Position numbers and translations under genes: made by a program
Source: Arthrobacter globiformis
Lineage (GTDB): Bacteria > Actinomycetota > Actinomycetes > Actinomycetales > Micrococcaceae
NCBI RefSeq assembly: GCF_030815865.1
Contig: NZ_JAUSXI010000001.1
Coordinates: forward strand, 4,960,001 to 5,024,000
Direction of reading: 5' to 3'
Length of the DNA stretch: 64,000 nt
Part shown: positions 1-8,907 of the stretch, piece after piece
How positions within the stretch are numbered: position 1 is the first letter of the stretch
Layout: each line of letters begins with the position of its first letter
Notes under the pieces: model-generated
What the model saw: only the letters and a program-made list of their open reading frames with translations
The model's database searches: none
Told to the model about the DNA's origin: nothing

Positions 1-209
1 GCAACTCCTCCCCCGAACTGATCACGGTGGTTCTGATGCGGGACGGCGTGCCCATGCGGTACTTCCCGATTGCTGCCAAAGGGGACGTCCACGTCCCGCT
101 GCGCGTCGTGGAGGACATCGACGGCGGCTCGCTGATCGAGCTGAGATTGCTGGCGGACACGGGGGTCAGCGGCTCCGTCGTCATCGACATGGGCATGGTG
201 GAGCACTGA
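1..209 (+). CDS. C-terminal end of an unidentified protein (cut by window edge)
   Basis: The frame is open from the first bases of the window (codons begin at base 3), so only about the last 68 residues are present. The tail contains a stretch rich in Val, Asp and Gly (VVEDIDGGSLIELRLLADTG) and ends VIDMGMVEH. I do not recognise the family. Its TGA stop overlaps the nirB ATG by one base (TGATG), which suggests translational coupling and membership of the nitrite reductase operon. A GTG at 27 is available but is probably internal. Confidence 0.5.
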   Translation, partial: NSSPELITVVLMRDGVPMRYFPIAAKGDVHVPLRVVEDIDGGSLIELRLLADTGVSGSVVIDMGMVEH

Positions 210-2722
210 TGACCGCCCTCGCCAGCCGCTCCGCGCGGAGCACGCCGGGTGATACCCGCCGCCGGCTTGTGGTGATCGGCAACGGGATGGCCGGCGCCCG
301 GGCCGTCGAGGAAATCCTGGCCCGCGGCGGCGCCGTCCAGCACAGAATCACCATGTTCGGCGACGAGCCCTATGGCAATTACAACCGGATCATGCTCAGC
401 CATGTCCTCTCCGGCGAGGAGGACACCGGAAACATCTTCCTCAATTCACTGGCCTGGTATCGGGAAAACGACATCACGCTGCACAGCGGCGTCCGGGTGG
501 AGAGGATCGACCGTTTCGCCAAGCTGGTGTTCTCCGACGACGGCCGGGCCACTCCGTACGATGTGCTGATCATCGCCACCGGCAGCCGCTCGCACCTGCC
601 GCCGATGGACGGCATGTACACGCCGGGCGGGCGGCTGCTGCCCGGGATCTTCGCCTTCCGCACCATCGATGACACCACGGGCATGGTGTCATACGCCCAA
701 CAGGACCACCACCACCGCGCCGTGGTGATCGGTGGCGGACTGCTGGGGCTGGAGGCCGCGCGCGGCCTCCAAAGCCACGGCATCGACGTCGAGGTGGTCC
801 ACTCCGGCGGGCATCTGATGAACGCACAGATGGGCCCCGACGGCGGTGCGGTCCTGCGCCGCAGTGTGGAGGCGCTCGGCATAAGGGTCCGCACGGGCAG
901 CCGGACCACCGCCATCCTTGGCGGCGGCAAGGTGCGCGGTGTCCAATTGCGGAACGAGCCGGACATCGAATGCGACATGGTGGTAGTGGCGGCCGGAATC
1001 CGCCCCAATGTGGAGGTGGCCGTGACCAGCGGCCTGCCGGTGGAGCGGGCCATCGTGGTGGACGACCATATGCGTGTCCCGGACGAGGACGAGATCTACG
1101 CCGTCGGTGAGTGCGTCCAGCACCGCGGCGAAGTGTACGGTCTGGTGGCGCCGCTGTGGGAGCAAGCCGCTGTGCTGGCCGACCACGTCACCGGAGCAGA
1201 TCCTTCCTCCGTCTACCTGGGATCCCGCACCGCCACGAAACTCAAGGTGGCCGGCGTCGACGTCGCATCCATGGGGCTGCAGGCCCCGGAACGGGACACC
1301 GACGAGCACGTGGTGTTTTCCGAGCCGAGCAGGGGCGTATTCAAGTCCATCGTGATCCGCGACAGCAAGATCGTGGGCGCAACGCTGCTCGGGGACAGCC
1401 GTAAAGTGGCCTACCTGACGCAGGCGTTCGATCGCGGGCTGCCGCTACCGGAGGAGCGGGTCTCGCTGCTGTTCGATCTCGGCGGACCGGGCGAGGAAGC
1501 CGGCGTGGCCGAGCTCGACGGCGATGCCCAGGTCTGCAACTGCAACGGCGTCAGCAAGCAGGCGATCGCGGACACCGTTAAGGGCGGCTGCACCACGCTG
1601 TCCGGCGTCATGGACGCCACTCGGGCCGGCAAGGGATGCGGCTCCTGCAAGCTGCTGGTCCGGCAGGTGGTGGAATGGGCCGCCGACGGCGCCGTGGAGG
1701 AGGATCCGGCAGCGGCCTACTACGTTCCCGGCGTGCCGCTGGAGAAGGTTGCGCTGATGACGGCGATCCGGGAGCAGGGCCTGCGGTCCGTGTCTGCCGT
1801 GTTCGCGGCGCTGGCTCCGGACGGTGCCGAGGACGCCAAATCGAAGATGGGGCTGGCATCACTGCTGAAGATGATGTGGGCCGGTGAATACATCGACGAG
1901 CGCGATGCGCGGTTCGTCAACGACCGTGTCCACGCCAACATCCAGCGCGACGGCACCTTCTCGGTGGTGCCGCAGATGAAGGGCGGGGTGACCTCCCCGG
2001 AGCAGCTCCGCCGTATCGCCGACGTCGCCGATAAATACAACATCCCCATGGTGAAACTGACGGGCGGCCAGCGGATCGACCTGCTTGGTGTTCCCAAGGA
2101 GGACCTGCCGAAAGTCTGGGCAGACCTGGACATGCCGTCCGGCTACGCGTACGGCAAGAGCTTCCGGACCGTCAAGACCTGCGTGGGGCAGGATTTCTGC
2201 CGCTTCGGCACGGGTGATTCAACGAAGCTGGGCATCGAGATCGAGTCGCGGTTCCAGGGCATCGAGTCACCGGCGAAACTTAAGCTTGCTGTGTCCGGCT
2301 GCCCGCGGAACTGCGCCGAATCGCTGGTCAAGGATGTGGGGGTGGTGGCGGTCGACGGCGGGCGCTGGGAAATCTACGTCGGCGGCGCCGCGGGTGCCCA
2401 CATCCGGCAGGGGGACCTGCTGGCAACCGTGGACGATCCCGAGACCGTGAAGCTGCTGGCCGGACGGTTCATGCAGTACTACCGGGAACGCGCCAACTGG
2501 CTCGAACGCACGTATTCCTTCGTGCCGCGGGTAGGGATCGAGCACCTCCGTGCGGTCATCGTGGACGACGCCGAAGGGATAGCCGCCCGGCTCGACGAGG
2601 CAATGCAGCGGTCCGTCGACAGCTACGCCGACCCCTGGGCCGAGCGCAACGATCCCCTCACCCACGGCCAGTTCCGTACCTCACTCCCGCTCGAGGTCCT
2701 CCCCAAGGTGCCGGTCCGATGA
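209..2722 (+). CDS. nirB: Assimilatory nitrite reductase [NAD(P)H], large subunit
   Basis: Catalyses the six-electron reduction of nitrite to ammonium in the cytoplasm, using NAD(P)H through FAD, an iron-sulfur cluster and siroheme-[4Fe-4S]. The 837 residues carry the full NirB order. An FAD dinucleotide fold is at about 24-29 (GNGMAG) and a second NAD-binding GxGxxG near 175. A BFD-type [2Fe-2S] module has CNCNG near 443 and GCGSC near 476. The siroheme/[4Fe-4S] ligands are C-x5-C (CVGQDFC, about 658-664) and C-x3-C (CPRNC, about 698-702). The length is normal for NirB. The ATG overlaps the upstream stop and the 3' end overlaps nirD by ATGA, so the genes are one operon. Identification is firm. 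No regulator is visible because the promoter lies outside the window. Confidence 0.96.
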   Translation: MTALASRSARSTPGDTRRRLVVIGNGMAGARAVEEILARGGAVQHRITMFGDEPYGNYNRIMLSHVLSGEEDTGNIFLNSLAWYRENDITLHSGVRVERIDRFAKLVFSDDGRATPYDVLIIATGSRSHLPPMDGMYTPGGRLLPGIFAFRTIDDTTGMVSYAQQDHHHRAVVIGGGLLGLEAARGLQSHGIDVEVVHSGGHLMNAQMGPDGGAVLRRSVEALGIRVRTGSRTTAILGGGKVRGVQLRNEPDIECDMVVVAAGIRPNVEVAVTSGLPVERAIVVDDHMRVPDEDEIYAVGECVQHRGEVYGLVAPLWEQAAVLADHVTGADPSSVYLGSRTATKLKVAGVDVASMGLQAPERDTDEHVVFSEPSRGVFKSIVIRDSKIVGATLLGDSRKVAYLTQAFDRGLPLPEERVSLLFDLGGPGEEAGVAELDGDAQVCNCNGVSKQAIADTVKGGCTTLSGVMDATRAGKGCGSCKLLVRQVVEWAADGAVEEDPAAAYYVPGVPLEKVALMTAIREQGLRSVSAVFAALAPDGAEDAKSKMGLASLLKMMWAGEYIDERDARFVNDRVHANIQRDGTFSVVPQMKGGVTSPEQLRRIADVADKYNIPMVKLTGGQRIDLLGVPKEDLPKVWADLDMPSGYAYGKSFRTVKTCVGQDFCRFGTGDSTKLGIEIESRFQGIESPAKLKLAVSGCPRNCAESLVKDVGVVAVDGGRWEIYVGGAAGAHIRQGDLLATVDDPETVKLLAGRFMQYYRERANWLERTYSFVPRVGIEHLRAVIVDDAEGIAARLDEAMQRSVDSYADPWAERNDPLTHGQFRTSLPLEVLPKVPVR

Positions 2723-3048
2723 GCGCCGGACTAACCGGCGACGGGCTGCACGTCCTCGGCCCCGTGGACCAGATCCCGGTGGGTGAGGGGCGCGCGTACG
2801 GCGTGGCCGGCGAACAGATCGCGGTGTTCCGCCTCCGGGACGGTTCCCTCCGCGCGGTGTCCGCCGTCTGCCCGCACCAGGGCGGCCCCATCGCCGACGG
2901 CACCATCGACCGGGCCGTGGTGATGTGCCCGCTGCACCAGCACGCGTTTGAGCTGGAGACAGGCTGCTCCACCTCCGGGGCCGGCTCGCTGCGCAGCTAT
3001 CACGTGTTCGCGGACGGCGAGCAGAACATCGTCCTCCAACTCCTTTGA
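2719..3048 (+). CDS. nirD: Nitrite reductase small subunit, Rieske-type
   Basis: Small partner of NirB, 109 residues, with a Rieske-like fold. The two Rieske ligand boxes are kept: CPHQGG near residue 51 and CPLHQH near residue 70. The protein could therefore bind a [2Fe-2S] cluster, unlike many enterobacterial NirD proteins that have lost the ligands. It overlaps nirB by four bases (ATGA), which fixes the start and implies coupled translation. A short gap follows before the next, unrelated gene. Confidence 0.94.
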   Translation: MSAGLTGDGLHVLGPVDQIPVGEGRAYGVAGEQIAVFRLRDGSLRAVSAVCPHQGGPIADGTIDRAVVMCPLHQHAFELETGCSTSGAGSLRSYHVFADGEQNIVLQLL

Positions 3049-3105
3049 CGGGCAATGGGAGCCGCGCCCTAGTTGCGTGGCGCGTTCTGTGGCAGGGTAG
3101 CCCCC

Positions 3106-3507
3106 ATGGAATACGCTGCCGAACCGCGCGTTGACGCCTATATCTCGGCACTCCCCGAATGGCAGCAGGCCGTGTGCCGGGAGGTCCGCGAGCTAGTCCA
3201 CGCCGCCGATCCGGAGGTGGCGGAAACCATCAAACGCACCCGCCAGCCCTACTTTGAACTCCAGGGCAACGTCTGTGCCCTCCTGGCCGCCAAGGACCAC
3301 GTCAACGTTTTCCTCTACGACGGCGGGCTTACGCCGGATCCGGAGCACCTCATCACGGGCGGGCATGAAAACAAGACCGGCCGCACCGTGGCCTTCTACG
3401 AAGGCGAGGCCATCAACGGCCCGGCCCTGACGGAGATGTTCAGGTCCATCATCGCCAACAACCGGGCTGGCGGATGGCGCCGAATTAAGAACGGACAGAA
3501 ACCATGA
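3106..3507 (+). CDS. DUF1801 (YdhG-like) domain protein
   Basis: A 133-residue cytoplasmic protein starting MEYAAEPRVDAYISALPEWQQ. The pattern of a helical N-terminus, IKRTRQPYFELQGNVCALLAAKDHVNVFLYDGG and a C-terminal KTGRTV segment is that of DUF1801/YdhG proteins, whose fold resembles frataxin/CyaY and whose function is mostly unknown. I chose ATG 3106 over GTG 3073 because conserved sequence begins there. The gene overlaps the methyltransferase downstream by four bases (ATGA), so the two are probably co-translated. Nothing here reveals a substrate. Confidence 0.8.
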   Translation: MEYAAEPRVDAYISALPEWQQAVCREVRELVHAADPEVAETIKRTRQPYFELQGNVCALLAAKDHVNVFLYDGGLTPDPEHLITGGHENKTGRTVAFYEGEAINGPALTEMFRSIIANNRAGGWRRIKNGQKP

Positions 3508-4256
3508 CCGCCCGTCACCCTGCCCCCGAAGGGCACGTCGGCCCTGAAGACCCCGATGCCGCAGCGCACCATTGGGACGAAATGTACCGGAGCCGGCCAC
3601 GAGTGTGGAGCGGCCGGCCCAACCCGCAACTGGTGGCCGAAGCGGCCGGGCTGGAGCCCGGCACTGCCCTGGACCTTGGCTGCGGTGAGGGTGCCGATGC
3701 CCTCTGGCTCGCGGAGCAGGGCTGGACGGTGACCGCGGTGGACGTCTCCGCCGTCGCACTGGAACGCGCCTCCCAGCATGCGGCGGCCTCCGCCGCCGGA
3801 CAACGCATCACGTGGCTGCAGCGCGACCTTGGGGCGTGGGCGCCCGAGGAGCAGTTCGATCTTGTGTCCGCGCAGTTCCTGCACTCCACCGAGGCGCCAT
3901 GGCAGCGGCCGCACCAGGTGGCTGCGGATGCGGTGCGGCCGGGCGGAATTTTGCTGATCGTCGGCCACCATCCCGACGGCCTGCCGCCCTGGCGGAGTGC
4001 TTCGAATGGGGACAGCCAAGACCAGGGCAGCCACGCTGAGGAGCACAGCCACTCGCACGGGGGCGACGGCCACGGGGGTTCGGAGATGTTCTTCACGGCG
4101 GAACAGGCCGCGGCCGAGCTCGGCATCGCGCCGCCCGGCTGGCGACTGGATGTTGCGGCCAGCCGGGAGCGGGAGGCCACGGGCCCGGACGGCCAGTCAG
4201 CCGTCCTCGCCGACGCCGTTCTGCGCGCCACCCGCCTGCAGCCGCCACCCACCTAG
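3504..4256 (+). CDS. Class I SAM-dependent methyltransferase with His-rich insert
   Basis: 250 residues. The SAM-binding glycine loop is ALDLGCGEGADALW, followed by the acidic motif II in TVTAVDVSAVAL and a post-I region VSAQFLHS, so this is a class I Rossmann methyltransferase close to TehB/thiopurine-type enzymes. Near residues 165-195 there is an unusual hydrophilic insert (GSHAEEHSHSHGGDGHGG) rich in His, before EMFFTAEQ. A metal-binding role for it is only a guess. The start overlaps the stop of the DUF1801 gene. The substrate cannot be told from sequence. Confidence 0.85.
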   Translation: MTARHPAPEGHVGPEDPDAAAHHWDEMYRSRPRVWSGRPNPQLVAEAAGLEPGTALDLGCGEGADALWLAEQGWTVTAVDVSAVALERASQHAAASAAGQRITWLQRDLGAWAPEEQFDLVSAQFLHSTEAPWQRPHQVAADAVRPGGILLIVGHHPDGLPPWRSASNGDSQDQGSHAEEHSHSHGGDGHGGSEMFFTAEQAAAELGIAPPGWRLDVAASREREATGPDGQSAVLADAVLRATRLQPPPT

Positions 4257-4260
4257 TCCC

Positions 4261-4323
4261 GAGTTTTTGTACAGTTATCGTCCTCTAACCACCCATTGAC
4301 CCTCGATATCTGTACAAAAACTC
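4261..4323. repeat. Palindromic repeat, family C copy 1
   Basis: Two 20-base arms, 4261-4280 and 4304-4323, are inverted repeats with one mismatch (GAGTTTTTGTACAGWTATCG), separated by 23 bases. It lies directly after the methyltransferase stop codon, so it may also act as a terminator. A second copy with the same arm sequence is at 4974-5038. Confidence 0.85.
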
Positions 4324-4366
4324 GCCGCGGGGACCAGGACGGACGCCCATCGAGAGGAGCGCAGGG

Positions 4367-4963
4367 ATGGCCGAGTTGGTCGCCGAGATGACAATGTCCC
4401 TGGACGGCTTTATCGCCCTCCCCGACGACTCCGTCAACGGCCTATTCGACTGGTACGGCAACGGCCCGGTGGAAGTTCCCACGGCCAGGCCGGACATGAC
4501 CTGGCACGTGACTGAAGCCAGCGCCATGCACCTGCGGCGCACCATGTCCACAGCCGGCGCCATGCTGGTGGGCCGCCGGATCTTCGACCTGACGGACGGC
4601 TGGGGCGGCCGGCATCCCATCGACTGCCCCATCGTTGTGCTCAGCCATTCGGTCCCGGACGGCTGGCCACGCGACGGCATCCCGTACACCTTTGTCACCA
4701 CGGGGTTTGCGGATGCAGTCAGGACCGCCACCGCGCTGGCCGGGGACAAGGACGTGTCCCTGGCCGGGCCGGACATCATCCGGCAGGCGATCGACGCCGG
4801 GCTCGTGGAGGAGATCCGGGTGAACCTGGCGCGGTGGATCCTCGGCAGCGGCATCAGGTTTTTCGACGACCTCGCGGCGGCCCCGGTAAAGCTGGAGCAG
4901 ACCGCGGCGGTCCAGGGCGACGCCGTGACCCACCTGTACTACAAGGTCCTCCCCCGCATCTGA
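4367..4963 (+). CDS. Dihydrofolate reductase family protein (RibD C-terminal domain)
   Basis: 198 residues, with a strong ribosome site (GAGAGGAG) before ATG 4367. The MSLDGFIALPDDSVNGLFDWY start and the later MLVGRRIFDLTDGWGG and DVSLAGPDIIRQAIDAGLVEEIRVN segments are the typical RibD_C/DHFR-like fold. The family is predicted to bind NADPH. Such short stand-alone members are common in Arthrobacter and Streptomyces, and their substrates are mostly unknown. The gene is monocistronic and sits between two copies of the same palindromic repeat. Confidence 0.86.
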   Translation: MAELVAEMTMSLDGFIALPDDSVNGLFDWYGNGPVEVPTARPDMTWHVTEASAMHLRRTMSTAGAMLVGRRIFDLTDGWGGRHPIDCPIVVLSHSVPDGWPRDGIPYTFVTTGFADAVRTATALAGDKDVSLAGPDIIRQAIDAGLVEEIRVNLARWILGSGIRFFDDLAAAPVKLEQTAAVQGDAVTHLYYKVLPRI

Positions 4964-4973
4964 CCCTTCCATT

Positions 4974-5038
4974 GGAGTTTTTGTATACGTATCGCGACTT
5001 CGAGGCGGTTTAAGTCGCGATATCTGTACAAGGACTCC
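4974..5038. repeat. Palindromic repeat, family C copy 2
   Basis: Arms 4974-5000 and 5012-5038 are 27-base inverted repeats with about five mismatches. The outer part shares the GAGTTTTTGTA and TATCG blocks with the copy at 4261-4323, while the inner part (GCGACTT) extends the stem here only. It lies between convergent genes, where a bidirectional terminator would fit. Confidence 0.8.
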
Positions 5039-5051
5039 GGCTCGTTGCGCC

Positions 5052-6449
5052 TCAGTGGGCCACGCGGGGCGCTATGGCGACCGCGACGGCGGCGATCACC
5101 GCGGTCAGCACGAAGACGCCGGCGAACGAGGCCGCCGTCGTCGTAGACGCCGTGAACACAATTCCCGTGGCGGCGAGCGCGAGGGCACCGCCCAGGGAGT
5201 CGGAAATAGACATTGCGGAACTGTTGAAGCCTTCCGTGTCCGGCGTGGAAAGTGCCAGTGTCATCACGCTCAGCCTTGGATACGCGAGTCCCATGCCGCC
5301 GCCGGCAAGGACCCAGCCGGCAATCGCGACGGCGGCCGGCCAGCCAAACGCGGTCGTCACCAGCGCCAGGGCAATCGCCAGCAGCACCATCACCGAACCG
5401 AACCGCACGGCGGCCGGGCTGCCCAGCCGCCCGCCCAGACGGCTCTGGACGCCCGACGCCGCGGCCCAGGCGAGGGCTCCGCCGGTCAGGGTAAGGCCGG
5501 CGAACGTTGGCGAGAAGGCGTAGCGCTCCACGAGCAGGTACGGCAGGTACACCTCGGCACCGAAGAATCCGGCCGCAACCAGTCCGCGGATCAGGATCAC
5601 ACTGGGCAGGCCCCGGCGGGCGGTCAGGGTTCCGCGCGGCACCAGCGGCCTGACGGCCAGCAATGCAATCACGACGGCGGCCCCCGCCACGAGCGGTCCG
5701 GCCACCGGAAGCCGGGAGGATAGGTTCAGGCCCAGCACCGCAAGCGCTGCCAGGGCAGCCCAGGCCAGCCGCCCCAGCGCCCAGGGCACCTGCCCGCCCG
5801 CCGCATCTGCACCGTTCCCGTTCGCGTTGCCATTCCCGTTCGCGTTGCCCGAGCGGACGCCGCGCAGCGCGGGAAGGAGCATCGCCAAGGCAGGGAGTAC
5901 CAGCACGACGACTCCGAGGAACACCCAGTGCCAGCTCGCCAGCTGGGCAACAAGCCCGGCGGCGAACGGCCCCACGAGAGACGGGATGACCCAGGCGGCG
6001 GAGAAGGCGGCGAAGATCTTGGGGTGCAGGACGGCCGGATAGACCCTGGCCACCACGACGTACAGGGCCACGGTCATGGCGCCGCCGCCCAGCCCCTGCA
6101 CCAGCCGGCCTGCGACCACCGCCCACATGGTGCCGGCCGTGCCCGCGACGAGCAGGCCCAGTGCGAAGACCGCCACGGAGGCGAGCAGCGGGCCGACGGG
6201 CCCGCGCCTGTCGGACCAGTTCCCGGCGCCCACCATGCCGATCACGCCGGTGGCCAGCGGGCCCGCGAAGGCGAGCGCGTACAGGCCGGCCCCGCCCAGC
6301 TCCCGGCTCACCACGGGCATGATGGTGGTGACGGCGAGGGACTCGAACGCGGCGAGGAACACCAGGGCGCAGGCCCCCACCGTCACCAGCACGTAGGGCC
6401 GCTGCAGGATCCCCACACCGACCGGGGCGGAAACGGCAGATCCGTGCAT
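5052..6449 (-). CDS. MFS transporter, drug-efflux type
   Basis: A 465-residue polytopic membrane protein. The N-terminal FESLAVTTIMPVVSRELGG resembles motif C/D1 regions of DHA-type MFS exporters, and NWSDRRGPVGPLL is the motif A loop between helices 2 and 3. About 12-14 hydrophobic segments can be traced. The central loop carries an Asn-Gly-Ala low-complexity run near residues 200-215, encoded by an 18-bp tandem duplication. The gene is transcribed toward the 4974-5038 palindrome. Its start is only two bases from the stop of the regulator upstream on the same strand, so it may be co-transcribed with that regulator. Confidence 0.85.
   Translation of the reverse strand: MHGSAVSAPVGVGILQRPYVLVTVGACALVFLAAFESLAVTTIMPVVSRELGGAGLYALAFAGPLATGVIGMVGAGNWSDRRGPVGPLLASVAVFALGLLVAGTAGTMWAVVAGRLVQGLGGGAMTVALYVVVARVYPAVLHPKIFAAFSAAWVIPSLVGPFAAGLVAQLASWHWVFLGVVVLVLPALAMLLPALRGVRSGNANGNGNANGNGADAAGGQVPWALGRLAWAALAALAVLGLNLSSRLPVAGPLVAGAAVVIALLAVRPLVPRGTLTARRGLPSVILIRGLVAAGFFGAEVYLPYLLVERYAFSPTFAGLTLTGGALAWAAASGVQSRLGGRLGSPAAVRFGSVMVLLAIALALVTTAFGWPAAVAIAGWVLAGGGMGLAYPRLSVMTLALSTPDTEGFNSSAMSISDSLGGALALAATGIVFTASTTTAASFAGVFVLTAVIAAVAVAIAPRVAH
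5815..5850. repeat. 18-bp tandem duplication in coding sequence
   Basis: Bases 5815-5832 and 5833-5850 are identical except for the last base. The duplication encodes the NANGNGNANGNG-type linker of the MFS transporter. It keeps frame, so copy-number change would only alter loop length by six residues. Confidence 0.85.
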
Positions 6450-6451
6450 GG

Positions 6452-7510
6452 TCAGCCCACCAGCTCGGGGGCGCCGGTGGTCACGGCGACAACGTCACCG
6501 CTGGCCGTCGAATCGGGGTTGAGCATCCAGCCCACCCGCTTGACCGTCCTCAGCATGACCACGCTCTCCACCAGCTCGATGCCCGGGATGCGCTGCTGAA
6601 GTGCCAGCTCCGCGGTCATGACGTCAGCGAGCGACTGCAGCCACATGATGATGACGAAGTTGGTGCGCCCGGTGGTGGAGGCGCTCAGCCGCACGTTCCG
6701 GAAGCTGCGGAGCTCCTCGGCCGCCGCTTCATGCTGGCCGGGCGGGACGTTGGCGAACCAGTGGCAGGTGACCGGGAAGCCCGAATACCTCTGCGCAATC
6801 TCGCAGCGGAAGGAGAGGACGCCGCTGGCAAGCACCCTGTTCAGCTGGCGCTGCACTGTGGCCGGATGCCGGCCCAACGCCCTGGCGATTTCCGCCGCCG
6901 TCGCCCGGCCGTCCGTCGACAGGAACGGCAGGATCGCCAGGTGGCTGGCGGGCAGCGGCTCCCCCACCGCCGCCGAGGGTGCCGACGCTGCGGCTTCGGG
7001 ACCGGCTAGTGCCCGGAGCGCCTGGAGCTGGCTGCGGTTAAGGACGTTGATGCGCCAGGCGTAGGCCCCGGTATGCAGCCGGGTGGCCAGTGAGGTCTTG
7101 TATTTGACCAGCCCCTCGATGCCGTGCAGCTTCGACGCCACAGCGGTGAAGTGCTGCAGGGAGCCGGTGATGACCGTCAGCATCAGGTCCCGGTTGCTCG
7201 CTGCCTCCTCCACGGTGACGATCTCGGGCACAGCCGCCAGTGCCCGGGTGACCTCCGCCCGACGGTGGAGCTCGCACTCGACGTCAACGAAGGCGAGGCA
7301 CATCTTCTGCGGGTCCCCCATCGGATGAGCCGTGACCCAGGCGGCACCGGCGGCGGTGAGGCGCTCCCACCGCGCGGCCAGGGTGGTGGCGTGCACGCCC
7401 AGGACCTCCGCGGCCTCGGCCCAGCTCAGCCGCGGTGCGATCTGCAGGGCGTTGATCAGCGCGAGGTCCTCCTCCGTGACGTCCAGCGTTCTTCCCTTCA
7501 GTAGGGTCAT
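6452..7510 (-). CDS. Lrp/AsnC-type regulator with duplicated HTH-RAM halves
   Basis: 352 residues from ATG 7510. The first winged helix is LTEEDLALINALQ-like (VTEEDLALINALQIAPRLSWAEAAEVLGVHATTLAARWERL), followed by a RAM ligand-binding region. A second HTH follows (ILPFLSTDGRATAAEIARALGRHPATVQRQLNRV) with a second RAM-like domain (FRNVRLSASTTGRTNFVIIMWL). Such tandem Lrp proteins occur in actinobacteria. The longer open frame up to 7690 was rejected because it would run into the divergent hydrolase gene. The divergent position makes the 7625 hydrolase and its transporter likely targets. Several TGCA boxes lie just upstream. Confidence 0.85.
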   Translation of the reverse strand: MTLLKGRTLDVTEEDLALINALQIAPRLSWAEAAEVLGVHATTLAARWERLTAAGAAWVTAHPMGDPQKMCLAFVDVECELHRRAEVTRALAAVPEIVTVEEAASNRDLMLTVITGSLQHFTAVASKLHGIEGLVKYKTSLATRLHTGAYAWRINVLNRSQLQALRALAGPEAAASAPSAAVGEPLPASHLAILPFLSTDGRATAAEIARALGRHPATVQRQLNRVLASGVLSFRCEIAQRYSGFPVTCHWFANVPPGQHEAAAEELRSFRNVRLSASTTGRTNFVIIMWLQSLADVMTAELALQQRIPGIELVESVVMLRTVKRVGWMLNPDSTASGDVVAVTTGAPELVG

Positions 7511-7624
7511 GCACGAATCCTGCATATTGCCGGGGCTTTTGCATCTTTCCAGCACTTCAGCCGAATGTGAAGCAGGCCACTCCAGGATAGACCCACAGCA
7601 CCGGACCACCAACGAGGAGAACAC

Positions 7625-8884
7625 GTGCCGATTGCCGCAGACGCCCGCCACATGCAGGAAGACCTTGCCCGGTTCCGCCACAGCCTGCACCGGGAACCCG
7701 AAATCGGACTGCAGCTGCCGCGGACCCAGGAAAAGGTACTGAAGGCCCTGGAGGGCCTGCCGTACGAAATCACCCTCGGCAAGGAGACGACGTCGGTCAC
7801 TGCAGTTCTGCGCGGCGGGGCCATCCGTTCCGACGGATCTTCAGGCACCGCGCCGGCCGTGCTGCTCCGGGCGGACATGGACGGTCTTCCCGTGCAAGAG
7901 AAGACCGGCGTCGGATACACCTCCACCGTCGACGGCGCCATGCACGCCTGCGGCCATGACCTCCACACCTCCATGCTCACCGGCGCGGCCACCCTCCTTG
8001 CCGAGCGGCGGCACCGGCTGGCGGGCGACGTCGTCCTGATGTTCCAGCCGGGCGAGGAAGGCTTCGACGGCGCGAGCTACATGATCCGCGAAGGCGTCCT
8101 GGACGCGCCCGGCCGGCGGGTGGACGCGGCCTACGGCATGCACGTTTTCTCCTCCCTCGAGCCGCACGGAACGTTCTGCACCAAGCCCGGCGTGATGCTC
8201 AGCGCCTCGGACGGCCTGGTGGTCACCGTGCTCGGCGCGGGCGGCCACGGCTCCGCCCCGCATTCGGCCAAGGATCCGGTGACTGCCGCAGCCGAGATGG
8301 TGACGGCGCTGCAGGTGATGGTCACACGCCAGTTCAACATGTTCGATCCCGTGGTCCTCTCCGTCGGCGTCCTCCACGCGGGCACCAAGCGCAACGTCAT
8401 CCCGGAAACGGCCCGCATCGAGGCCACCATCCGGACGTTCTCCGAGGAGAACCGGCAGCGGATGATGGATGCCGTCCCGCGGTTGCTCAAGGGCATCGCA
8501 GCGGCACACAGCCTCGACGTCAACGTGGACTACCAGCAGGAATACCCCCTCACCATCACCGACCAGGACGAGACGCACACCGCCGAAAACGTCATCACCG
8601 AACTGTTCGGCGACTCGAGGCTCTCGCGGTGGGCCACGCCGCTTAGCGGCTCCGAGGATTTCTCCCGGGTCCTGGCCGAGGTGCCCGGCACGTTTGTCGG
8701 GCTGAGCGCCGTCCCCCAGGACGCGGACCACGCCACTTCCCCGTTCAACCACTCGCCGTACGCAACGTTCGACGACGGCGTGCTGGCTGACGGTGCCGCG
8801 CTCTACGCGGAACTCGCCATCAACCGCCTGGATGCCCTGGCCGCCGCCAGCGCCCGGGTCCCCGCCTCCGTTCCGGCTCTCTAG
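7625..8884 (+). CDS. M20-family amidohydrolase (N-acyl-amino-acid/hippurate hydrolase type)
   Basis: 419 residues, start GTG 7625 with GAGGAGA five bases upstream. Metal ligands of the M20D group are visible: the DMDGLPVQE motif, then the MHACGHDLHTSMLTGAA motif (Cys-Gly-His-Asp-x-His), and QPGEEGFDGA with the catalytic Glu pair. A later SGSEDFS motif holds the distal ligand region. The family hydrolyses N-acyl or N-aminoacyl amides with two metal ions in the cytoplasm. The MFS gene 23 bases downstream probably imports the substrate, and the divergent Lrp-type gene probably controls both. The exact substrate is unknown. Confidence 0.9.
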   Translation: MPIAADARHMQEDLARFRHSLHREPEIGLQLPRTQEKVLKALEGLPYEITLGKETTSVTAVLRGGAIRSDGSSGTAPAVLLRADMDGLPVQEKTGVGYTSTVDGAMHACGHDLHTSMLTGAATLLAERRHRLAGDVVLMFQPGEEGFDGASYMIREGVLDAPGRRVDAAYGMHVFSSLEPHGTFCTKPGVMLSASDGLVVTVLGAGGHGSAPHSAKDPVTAAAEMVTALQVMVTRQFNMFDPVVLSVGVLHAGTKRNVIPETARIEATIRTFSEENRQRMMDAVPRLLKGIAAAHSLDVNVDYQQEYPLTITDQDETHTAENVITELFGDSRLSRWATPLSGSEDFSRVLAEVPGTFVGLSAVPQDADHATSPFNHSPYATFDDGVLADGAALYAELAINRLDALAAASARVPASVPAL

Positions 8885-8907
8885 CCGCCCACTCCAGGGA
8901 GACAACC

